From: JAUZPB01 sp037140715
Lineage (GTDB): Bacteria; Bacteroidota; Ignavibacteria; Ignavibacteriales; SURF-24
DNA length: 48,993 bases
Reading direction: 5' to 3'
Assembly (NCBI GenBank): GCA_037140715.1
Contig: JBAXDX010000010.1
Coordinates: forward strand, 1-48,993
Shown: positions 25,199 through 32,742 of the stretch, in pieces
How positions within the stretch are numbered: position 1 is the stretch's first letter
How the letters are laid out: each line of letters opens with the position of its first letter
The notes under the pieces: model-generated
Database searches by the model: none
What the model saw: only the letters and a program-made list of their open reading frames with translations
Told to the model about the DNA's origin: nothing
Position numbers and translations under genes: made by a program

Positions 25199-27454
25199 CT
25201 ACTTAAGCAGAGATAACTTCCCTGATGCTTTGAAACCCCTGCTTCCGTCTGATGACTTTGCTTCGAGTATAAATAAATAGATTCCCGAAGGAAAGTTACC
25301 TGCATTCCAGACAGTCTTCTGATTTCCGGAGGTCATCAGCCCGTTATTTATATTTGCCACCTCTTCGCCCAGCATATTGAAAATACGGATATTTACATTA
25401 CTCTCATACGGCAGGTAATAGCTGATATTCGTAGAAGGGTTAAATGGATTGGGAAAATTACCCCACAGAAGATATTCCTTTGGAGAGTATTCATTAATCA
25501 TTTTATCGCTGTATTCTTTCTTCCCGATAATAAGTCTGTAATCCTGCGAACCTGACTGACCGGTTAAGTTGATTTCATGTTCTTTATTCAAATCATAACT
25601 ATTTCCGTTAAGGATATTTAAGAGCATGATTTCGTATCCGTTAAACCGCTCCAGTCCCTGTGTCTTTAATTTATAACTATCCTGACTGCCGGTTATTATT
25701 TTTACTGTAAAGACCTCGCCCGCGTCAAAATTATTTCTTGATTCAGAAGCAAGTGCTTTCCATGGAGATTCGAACTTATCATTATAAAGGTAAATATCAT
25801 CCTGGTTAAAATTATGAGGCGGAGCAAACTGGTCAAGGTCGTCCTGCCCTTCGGATGAGGTCTTATCAAAAATAATCGAGACCTGCCCGGAAAGTTCTTC
25901 ATTTTTATACAGCATGAGTGAAAAAGAATTACTTTCAGTTCCGGGTGTTGTGTCTATAGAGACTTTTGTAATCAACGGATAAGGGATTTTAAGCGAATCG
26001 AGGTTTTTTCTGTTGTAATAATAATATCCATTAAAAGGTTGCATTTTTGCGGGCTTAACATATTTCCCATCAACACTATAAGCCCATATCGGGTCGGAAA
26101 CCTTAGGATAATTTGCACTTTTAACATTATTCCAGTCAACCGTGCGCGGGAAAGGATTTGATATCATATTCCAGCCCCTGTGCAGAGCAATAGAATACGT
26201 ATTATCAGAAGAAACCTGTGCAGATTTTACCCAGAGAGCATCAAGCCTGATTTTATTTTTACTTATAACCCAGAATGCGTTGCCGGCTGTAAATACAAAC
26301 TCGCCTTTGTTTGATTCATTATAAATAGTAAGGTTACCATCTCCGTCTGTTTTAAAAGCCAGCCAGTTTGTTCTGGGTGCATCGGGGAAAATCACATCTT
26401 CAAAATTAATCGGCATTCCATCCAAAAGTGAGAGACCCGGAATTGAGAATATTCTGTAACTGCTGATTTTATTAATATTACCGAATGCTATATCTCCCGT
26501 ATTTATTACAAACGAACTATCGTTGCTGAGCGTAGTATCGGGCGGAATGTAAGCGGTTTCAATTAATGTTAAGAGGGAACTTAGTCCGCTTACAGCGAAA
26601 AGACTATCGTTAGGCTGATCGTTCCTGTAAGTAGCTACAGCATAAAATTCAGTTTTGTCCGAAAGGCGCCATAGTTTCCACTTAAATTTTTCATTGGTAG
26701 AAAAACCTTCTTTTTTTTGAGTTGAAGCATCATCGCCGTAAGCAGTTACAGCGACATTCGAAAGACCATCCCACCGGACATAGCCGCCACACGCAAGCGT
26801 ACCGCTTGAATCATAAAACACGCCGATATAATCGCCGCTTTTAAGGGGTACTCCTTTTATCGATGGCTGAATATCCAGCGGAATTGCAATGATATGAGAC
26901 TGCCCCGTAGTCGGTGGATACCAGCCTGGATGTGCGGTGCTGACAGAAACAATAGCACCCAGTTCAGAAAGTGCATTGGAAGTAAAGACCCCCGGTCCGT
27001 TTTTATAAGAAACAACTGTGCTATAACTCTGTTGCCGGCTTTTCTTCCATACTTTCCATTGCATAGCTTCGTTAGCAGCAAATCCGTCTTTCTGAGTAGT
27101 TAAAGCATCATCGCCCCAGGCGGTCATTGCCACATTCTTGTCACCTTCCCATTTAACATAACCCGCGCAGACAGATGCGCCGTTGTTACTATAAAAAACA
27201 CCTAAATAATCACCCGCTTCTAATCCGGAACCATCTATATCAACGTTAACTGAAAGCTGTATGGCGATTAAATGTGAACTGTTTGTTCTTTTGTATGTCC
27301 ATCCCGGAAGAGTATCATTTATGGAAATAATATTTTCCATTGCATAGATATTCTGACAGGTAGCCAGAAAGATAAAGAATAATAAGAACGCAGTTCTGAA
27401 TGCAGAAACTCCTGTTTTATTTTCTTTTATATTATTATTGTATAATTTTATCAT
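25199..27454 (-). CDS. Secreted protein with T9SS type A sorting domain and duplicated N-terminal module
   Basis: This 751-residue protein has a signal peptide (hydrophobic stretch about residues 20-38). Two homologous modules of about 115 residues follow: one has DYLGVFYSNNGASVCAGYVK, the other DYIGVFYDSSGTLACGGYVR, each ending in a WKVWK or WKLWR phrase. A middle region contains GWNMISNPFPRTVDW, common in Ignavibacteria secreted proteins. The last 85 residues are a type IX secretion sorting domain: NFPNPFNPSTNISYYLP, VNIRIFNMLGEEV, and FPSGIYLFILEA. It should cross the outer membrane by T9SS and stay on the surface or be released. No T9SS machinery gene is in the window. Ligand or activity unknown. 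It may be co-transcribed with the barrel and lipoprotein genes upstream, though a 140-base gap with a dispersed repeat intervenes. Confidence 0.92.
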   Translation of the reverse strand: MIKLYNNNIKENKTGVSAFRTAFLLFFIFLATCQNIYAMENIISINDTLPGWTYKRTNSSHLIAIQLSVNVDIDGSGLEAGDYLGVFYSNNGASVCAGYVKWEGDKNVAMTAWGDDALTTQKDGFAANEAMQWKVWKKSRQQSYSTVVSYKNGPGVFTSNALSELGAIVSVSTAHPGWYPPTTGQSHIIAIPLDIQPSIKGVPLKSGDYIGVFYDSSGTLACGGYVRWDGLSNVAVTAYGDDASTQKKEGFSTNEKFKWKLWRLSDKTEFYAVATYRNDQPNDSLFAVSGLSSLLTLIETAYIPPDTTLSNDSSFVINTGDIAFGNINKISSYRIFSIPGLSLLDGMPINFEDVIFPDAPRTNWLAFKTDGDGNLTIYNESNKGEFVFTAGNAFWVISKNKIRLDALWVKSAQVSSDNTYSIALHRGWNMISNPFPRTVDWNNVKSANYPKVSDPIWAYSVDGKYVKPAKMQPFNGYYYYNRKNLDSLKIPYPLITKVSIDTTPGTESNSFSLMLYKNEELSGQVSIIFDKTSSEGQDDLDQFAPPHNFNQDDIYLYNDKFESPWKALASESRNNFDAGEVFTVKIITGSQDSYKLKTQGLERFNGYEIMLLNILNGNSYDLNKEHEINLTGQSGSQDYRLIIGKKEYSDKMINEYSPKEYLLWGNFPNPFNPSTNISYYLPYESNVNIRIFNMLGEEVANINNGLMTSGNQKTVWNAGNFPSGIYLFILEAKSSDGSRGFKASGKLSLLK

Positions 27455-27538
27455 AAAATTGACCGCATATTTAACGGATTATCGGACGAAATAAAATAAA
27501 AATCCATAACTATCAAATCCATGTCAATGCAATTAAAA

Positions 27539-27592
27539 CCTCTGCCCTGCCTTAATCTGTGGAATCCGTTAATTCGTTTAATCCGTGATACA
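27539..27592. repeat. Dispersed intergenic repeat, copy 1
   Basis: A stretch of about 54 bases contains TCTGTGGAATCCGT, then TTTAATCCGTGAT. It matches 29694-29745 with a few substitutions and small gaps, including the flank CCCTGCC. AATCTGT and ACAGATT at 27554-27560 and 27590-27596 also form an inverted repeat at its edges. It lies just after the barrel gene. Origin and function unknown. Confidence 0.65.
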
Positions 27593-27594
27593 GA

Positions 27595-28524
27595 TTAGTT
27601 AACCAGGTTAAATAATACTCCCGCCTGTAACTGCGCCTGGTTTTCAAATACACTATTATCAAGTGGTTGCATAAGACTTCCCTTAATAAACATATCTTTA
27701 TATTTTATCATTGCACCTGCGTCAAGACAAATGATACTATATGATTTTGAAATCTTGTTTGTATATTGATTTATTAAAAAAGAAGCTCCACAGAAAGGAT
27801 AAACATAACCCCAGAGAACAACGGCGGGAGTCCAGGCGATTGTTCCCGAAATTGAAGTAACCTGAATATTTGTATTAAGTATTGATGCCGCCTGCCCCGG
27901 TATAGATGGAGGGAGTGCAATTTTTGTTGCAAGATTAGTCATGTCACCCTGCCCTGACATATAGGCTAATGAAACACTCAGCGGATTATAATAAAAACTT
28001 ACCTCCGCACCATAACCTGAAACCGGAGCAGATGCATTCCAGACCGGAAGTAAAGTAATTTTATCTGTTACTCCGCTGACAACCTGAGATGAAAAATATA
28101 CAGGCGATACCCTGATACCATTCGATATTTTACGGATAAGCTTATCGCTCATGGAATTAAGCCTGAAAACACTAATCGGAATATCATTATAATCCAGGTT
28201 TAAGAGATATTCATTAAACCTTTCATCTTTCCTGGCGGCTTTGTTAAGATAACTCATACCTTTTTCAAACTCTCCAAGTTTAAGATACGTTCTTCCAAGT
28301 CCGAACGAAAGTGTGGCAGTTTCCATGCTGTCTTTAAGGAACTGATTATATGATTCGAGTGCCTGCTTATAGTTCTCCTTCGAGTAATAATCATCTCCTG
28401 TTTTTAAGTAATTTGGAGGAGGCGGAGGAGGGGGTGGAGGCGTTTTTGTCTTTTTCTGTCCATACAGGAGACAGGGGAATAATATAATAAAGAAAAACAG
28501 TTTATATTGTGCGAGTATTTTCAT
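27595..28524 (-). CDS. TPR plus outer-membrane beta-barrel-like protein
   Basis: This 309-residue protein has a signal peptide (about residues 8-22) followed by KKTKT and nine consecutive prolines. One or two TPR units follow at about residues 40-105 (KTGDDYYSKENYKQALESYN, LSFGLGRTYLKLGEFEKGMS). The last 190 residues alternate hydrophobic and polar residues and contain aromatic girdle-like ends (GAEVSFYYNPLSVSLAYMSG), which fits a small outer-membrane beta-barrel; the C-terminus is LQAGVLFNLVN. The exact family is not recognised. The start overlaps the lipoprotein stop in ATGA, so the two genes are translationally coupled and their products probably act together in the envelope. A role as a surface scaffold or secretion accessory is conceivable but not shown. 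Confidence 0.7.
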   Translation of the reverse strand: MKILAQYKLFFFIILFPCLLYGQKKTKTPPPPPPPPPNYLKTGDDYYSKENYKQALESYNQFLKDSMETATLSFGLGRTYLKLGEFEKGMSYLNKAARKDERFNEYLLNLDYNDIPISVFRLNSMSDKLIRKISNGIRVSPVYFSSQVVSGVTDKITLLPVWNASAPVSGYGAEVSFYYNPLSVSLAYMSGQGDMTNLATKIALPPSIPGQAASILNTNIQVTSISGTIAWTPAVVLWGYVYPFCGASFLINQYTNKISKSYSIICLDAGAMIKYKDMFIKGSLMQPLDNSVFENQAQLQAGVLFNLVN

Positions 28525-29378
28525 TTACCGGTCGCACTTTTTGTCAATACAAAATCTCCCATGGATGTCCTGCCTTCAAGCACACTTACTGAAACAGAAC
28601 CTGCAACATAGCCTGTCTTACTTGTCGTAATTTTATAAATGCCTTTTGCCAGGTTCTCAATTGTATAATGACCTGAAAAATCGGTTAAAACGGAACCGGA
28701 TGGCGGGGTTGAACTGATATTGACTCCTTCTATACCCGTGTTTGTAGAATCCGTAACCTTTCCTGTTATACGTCCGTATATTGGCTGAAGTGAGAAGTCA
28801 ATAATCTGGATACTGTCAGAAACAACGGTGATTTTAATAGTTTTTGTAGTAAAGCCAAATTTCTCAACTGCAAGGTCATAAAAACCGGGGCTAATCCCTG
28901 TCATATCATATACGCCTGATGCGTTTGTTTTAGTCGTATAGTACGGTTTTGTAACCGTATAGACATTGGCATCAGAGATAACCGAATCAGTCGCTGCATT
29001 TATGACAACTCCTCTCAGTCGTCCCGGAGAGACAGGTGTTGTTGGTTTTATAGCTATATCAGCTCTTGTAGTCTTATCGGCTATTACGGTTACGCTGATT
29101 GTAGAGCTGTCGAAGGTTGTCTTGTAAGCCGTAACTTTATATGAACCGGGAGCAATGTTATCGAGTATATAATCACCGTAAATATCAGTTGTAACTGAAT
29201 TAGTTGCGGGAGTAGTAGTAATCGTTGCCTGTGAAATCTGATTGCCTGTAATAAATGAAGTAACATTCCCTGCTATACCGGTAGTCACAGGAACTACCGG
29301 ATTAGAAACGGTCGATGTGGTTTTACAGCCGCTGATTAGCGCGAGCATGAGTAACAGTTGTAATATTTTAAAAGGCAT
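28521..29378 (-). CDS. Lipoprotein with three carboxypeptidase-regulatory-like domains
   Basis: This 285-residue protein has a lipoprotein signal peptide and lipobox (ALISGC, Cys18). Three consecutive beta-sandwich modules of about 80 residues follow, of the CarboxypepD_reg type, each with the pattern G-x-V-x-(7-12 residues)-I-x-x-A-x-V and then a DGxYxLxxxxPGxYxV-like end. The visible forms are YGDYILDNIAPGSYKVTAYK, ASGVYDMTGISPGFYDLAVE and FSGHYTIENLAKGIYKITTS. Such domains act as binding or stalk modules on the cell surface. There is no catalytic domain. It is the first gene of a minus-strand pair and overlaps the TPR-barrel gene by four bases. Confidence 0.85.
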   Translation of the reverse strand: MPFKILQLLLMLALISGCKTTSTVSNPVVPVTTGIAGNVTSFITGNQISQATITTTPATNSVTTDIYGDYILDNIAPGSYKVTAYKTTFDSSTISVTVIADKTTRADIAIKPTTPVSPGRLRGVVINAATDSVISDANVYTVTKPYYTTKTNASGVYDMTGISPGFYDLAVEKFGFTTKTIKITVVSDSIQIIDFSLQPIYGRITGKVTDSTNTGIEGVNISSTPPSGSVLTDFSGHYTIENLAKGIYKITTSKTGYVAGSVSVSVLEGRTSMGDFVLTKSATGK

Positions 29379-29507
29379 ATTTCTTTATGTTTATTTGTTG
29401 TATAGCTAAACAATAGTGTTCTGAAAACTACAAAATGCGTACAATCTAAATGCCAGTAAGATAAACAGGAATAAATCTGTTCCTTTTCTATAATCTTAAA
29501 TAATATT

Positions 29508-29578
29508 TTGCGGAATATTAACCAAATGCGGGAAGATGTGATCTCATGGGATTTAACCCATGACGATAAAATCCGCAA
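29508..29578. repeat. Palindromic REP-like structure
   Basis: TCATGGG at 29544-29550 and CCCATGA at 29557-29563 form a hairpin with loop ATTTAA. An outer stem pairs TTGCGGA at 29508-29514 with TCCGCAA at 29572-29578. A short GGG...CCC hairpin of this kind resembles REP elements mobilised by RAYT transposases, but none is present here. The surrounding gap 29379-29770 has no gene. Confidence 0.45.
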
Positions 29579-29693
29579 CAGTCAGAGATTAAGGCAAAGG
29601 CAAAGCAGTTAATGATCTGCGTTATCATAAGAATCACAGTTCTGACAATTTTGCGTAATATGAGTAAGATTAAGAAAAACACCGATTACTCCC

Positions 29694-29745
29694 TCTCCCT
29701 GCCCTTGTCTGTGGAATCCGTGTGATCCTTTTAATCCGTGATTCA
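29694..29745. repeat. Dispersed intergenic repeat, copy 2
   Basis: This is the second copy of the element at 27539-27592, with shared blocks CCCTGCC, TCTGTGGAATCCGT and TTTAATCCGTGAT. It ends a few bases before the transposase remnant. The two copies are in the same orientation and bracket the barrel and lipoprotein genes. Confidence 0.65.
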
Positions 29746-29770
29746 CAAAGATACAACGGACACAAACCGG

Positions 29771-30779
29771 ATGGTTAATCTTAGCGAAGAGATAACCGGC
29801 AAATTTAGAAAGAAACTTTCCGAAGCAAAAACTTATCAGGATCTGATGGGAAAAAATGGAGCGATTAAGGATATTCTTAAAAACTCTCTTGAACAACTGC
29901 TTGAAGCAGAGATGTCCGAACACCTCGGATATAACAGACATTCTCCGGAGGGGAACAATACAGGCAACAGCCGAAACGGCAAATCGCAGAAGACCTTAAA
30001 AACGGATGAAGGTGAAATGAAGGTTTCCATTCCCCGCGACAGAGCGGGAGAGTTTGAGCCTGTCGTAATTCCAAAGCATCAGAGGACACTCGGAGAACTT
30101 GAGGACAAGATAATATCGATGTATGCCAAAGGAATGTCCACCCGCGACATTCAGTCCCACATATGAGGAAATTTACGGATTAAAATTCAGTCCTGCGTCA
30201 GTATCAAATAGTACTGATTCAATCGTAACAATGGTCAGACAATGGCAGTCGAGACCGCTTGAATCCATATACCCGATTATGTTTCTCGATGCCATCCATT
30301 ACAAGGTAAGGGAAGACGGAAGAGTAATAACTAAAGCAGCTTACACCTGTTCAGGCATCGATATTAACGGCAATAGGGATAAAAAGCAGTTCATGAGTGA
30401 CCTTAAACCGGTTTATAATGCTCCTACGGAAGACTCCGCACTTTTTAATCTGGATCAGCTTGAATCGAAATGGGGAAAGAAGTATTCCGTTGTTATTAAG
30501 TCATGGAGAAATAACTGGACCGGACTGTCGGTATTTTTTCAGTATCCCGAGGACATACGCAGGATTATTTATACGACCAATGCAGTAGAATCTTTACATA
30601 GCCGGTTCAGAAAAATTATAAATGCAAAAACTCAGTTTCCTAACGATGAGTCGCTGACAAAAATAATTTACCTAGCTTATAAGGGTATTGCTAAAAAATG
30701 GCTACCCGTCAGAAATTGGGCTTATGTTATTTCTCAATTTTCTGTTACTTTTGAGGACAGGATTTCTAAATATCTCTGA
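29771..30779 (+). pseudogene. Broken IS256 (Mutator) family transposase
   Basis: The N-terminal part reads through LLEAEMSEHLGYNRHSPEGN and DKIISMYAKGMSTRDIQSHI and stops at a TGA. Removing one T near 30164 joins it to EEIYGLKF in the next frame, so a one-base frameshift breaks the gene. The second part has the first catalytic-Asp region (IMFLDAIHYKVREDGRV) and the C-terminal YTTNAVESLHSRFRKI. Between GIDINGN and KKQFMSDLK about 70-75 residues of the usual family sequence are missing, which removes the second catalytic Asp and the Cys/His segment. The element is therefore dead twice over. A right-end-like sequence may lie at about 30790-30820 (TTTACAC...). I find no matching left end. Confidence 0.88.
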
Positions 30780-30854
30780 CCTTTGATTTTTTCATTTACA
30801 CAAAAATATTTACACCCTCTATCGGGGGACTCCTAAAATTTTTGCGGGGTAACC

Positions 30855-32131
30855 TGAAGTCCCTGCATAGCAGTCTAAAGTCGTTGCAAATCCTCTAAAG
30901 TCGTTGTGAATCTTTCTAAAGTCGTTGTGAATCTTTCTAAAGTCGTTGCGTGATGGTCTGGAGTTGTTGTAAATTCCTCTAAAGTCGTTACGTGATAGTC
31001 TGGAGTCGTTGTAAATTTGTCTAAAGTCGTTGCGGGGTAGTCTGGAGTTGTTGTAAATTCGTCTAAAGTCGTTGCGTGATAGTCTGGAGTCGTTGTAAAT
31101 TTGTCTAAAGTCGTTGCGGGGTAGTCTGGAGTTGTTGTAAATTCGTCTAAAGTCGTTGCGTGATAGTCTGGAGTCGTTGTAAATTCGTCTAAAGTCGTTG
31201 CGTGATAGTCTGGAGTTGTTGTAAATTCCTCTAAAGTCGTTGCGGGGTAGTCTAAAGTCGTTGTAAAATTTTCCAGAGTCGTTGTAGCGAAGCGGATAGT
31301 CCTGTTGCCGGCTTGTCAGGTTCTGACACCGGGGTCTGGAGTAGTTGCAAAGTAGTCCGGAGTAGTTGCAGGAGCATCTAAAGTCGTTGCGTGGCAGTCT
31401 AAAGTTGTTGCGTGGCCGCCTAAAGTGTTTGCGCGATGGTTCGGAGTAGTTGCATGGACTCCTAAAGCTGTTGCGGGAGGTCTAAAGTCGTTGTATGGTC
31501 GCCTAAAGTGTTTGCGTGATGGTCTGGAGTCGTTGTAAAACAGTCTGGAGCAGTTGTGGCAAACCATTTTATCCCGTTGCCGGGTTATAATATTGTTGCG
31601 TGATGGTCTAAAGTTGTTGCGGGGAGGTCTAAAGTCGTTGTGCGGCAGTCTAAAGTTGTTGCGTGGCCACCTAAAGTGTTTGCGCGATGGTTCGGAGTAG
31701 TTGCATGGACTCCTAAAGTCGTTGCGGGGAGGTCTAAAGTCGTTGTATGGCCGCCTAAAGTGTTTGCGTGATAGTCTAAAGTCGTTGTAAAACAGTCCGG
31801 AGTAGTTGTGGCAAACGATTTAGTTCCGTTGCCGGGTTATAATATTGTTGCGTGATGGTCTAAAGTCGTTGCGGGGAGGTCTAAAGTCGTTGTATGGCCG
31901 CCTAAAGTGTTTGCGTGATAGTCTAAAGTCGTTGTAAAACAGTCCGGAGTAGTTGTGGCAAACGATTTAGTTCCGTTGCCGGGTTATAATATTGTTGCGT
32001 GATAGTCTAAAGTCGTTGTAAATCTGTCTAAAGTCGTTGCGTGATAGTCCGGAGCAGTTGTGGCAAACCATTTAGTTCTGTTGCCGGGTTATAATATTAT
32101 TGCGTGATAGTCTAAAGTCGTTGTGCGATAA
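30855..32131. repeat. Degenerate 21-bp repeat array, about 60 units
   Basis: About 1.28 kb is built of 21-bp units with cores TCTAAAGTCGTTG or TCTGGAGTYGTTG followed by an 8-base variable part such as CGTGATAG, TAAATTCG or CGGGGTAG. In the first 400 bases the AAA and GGA forms alternate, giving a 42-bp superperiod. Later a longer block with GTTGCCGGGTTATAATATT occurs at 31576, 31828, 31975 and (with one change) 32080; the spacings 252, 147 and 105 are all multiples of 21. On the minus strand much of the array stays open as heptapeptides of the type HATTLDx, without a plausible start. There is no conserved spacer pattern of a CRISPR. Function unknown. Confidence 0.93.
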
Positions 32132-32390
32132 TATATTCTTATCCAGACTTTTGACAATCGAAAGCAGGAACATTAAGTTTCGGATGAGACAACAGCCACT
32201 TAGCATAGAGAAATTATTACTGAAAAATCTGATGTAAGTTTATAAGATGTGGTAGCTTTGTTTCACTTAGCCGGGTTTTTCAGTTTTAAAATCAGGCTCT
32301 TAAATGCTCTGAATCACAAAAAAAAAAATGCTTAGTAAACTTAAATTTTCACCAGGCAATTATCAAAAGCGGGAAAATTGTTTAAAAAGA

Positions 32391-32424
32391 AAAAAGCTGA
32401 AAATTTGTCATTTTCAGCTTTTTG
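32391..32424 (-). terminator. Intrinsic terminator of the initiator tRNA gene
   Basis: AAAAAGCTGAAAA at 32391-32403 and its complement at 32412-32424 make a perfect 13-pair stem with an 8-base loop. On the minus strand the stem is followed by more T residues. It lies just after the tRNA 3' end. Confidence 0.85.
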
Positions 32425-32428
32425 TAGT

Positions 32429-32500
<72 letters not shown>

Positions 32501-32512
32501 ATATTTATAACA

Positions 32513-32543
32513 CAAATATAGACATAATACTGCGCATTGTCAA
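32513..32543 (-). promoter_or_regulatory. Promoter of the initiator tRNA gene
   Basis: On the minus strand TTG (32543-32541), 20 bases and TATATTTG (32520-32513) fit TTG-N20-TANNTTTG exactly. The start would fall a few bases before the tRNA 5' end, as expected. Confidence 0.7.
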
Positions 32544-32579
32544 TGAAAAATTCCTATGAATATACTGCCTGCCGAATTC

Positions 32580-32611
32580 TTGTATATTAGGTTGAAAATA
32601 ATGTATCTTTG
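32580..32611 (+). promoter_or_regulatory. Promoter of the hybrid kinase gene
   Basis: TTG at 32580-32582, 21 bases and TATCTTTG at 32604-32611 fit the Bacteroidota consensus. Transcription from about 32618 would give a leader of about 125 bases before the ATG at 32743. It is divergent from the tRNA promoter. Confidence 0.55.
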
Positions 32612-32742
32612 AACTGGTAATATTTATAGTGTTTTTTTTTCTAAAATTTATTACTTTTATAACTCAAATCTTAAAAAGAATCGAATAGTTAGTCTGAAAG
32701 TCACAAAAACTAAAATATTTTAATTTTCACAAAGAGTTTGGT

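Noticed and set aside
29609..29941. A 110-codon minus-strand frame across the start of the transposase remnant.
   Set aside because: It overlaps the better supported IS256 reading frame and is its shadow.
31316..31567. An 83-codon minus-strand open frame inside the array.
   Set aside because: It is a direct product of the 21-bp period without stops; the start is not supported and the frame ends inside the array.
30855..32131. The repeat array as a CRISPR.
   Set aside because: The units are contiguous and degenerate, with no unique spacers of constant length and no cas genes nearby.
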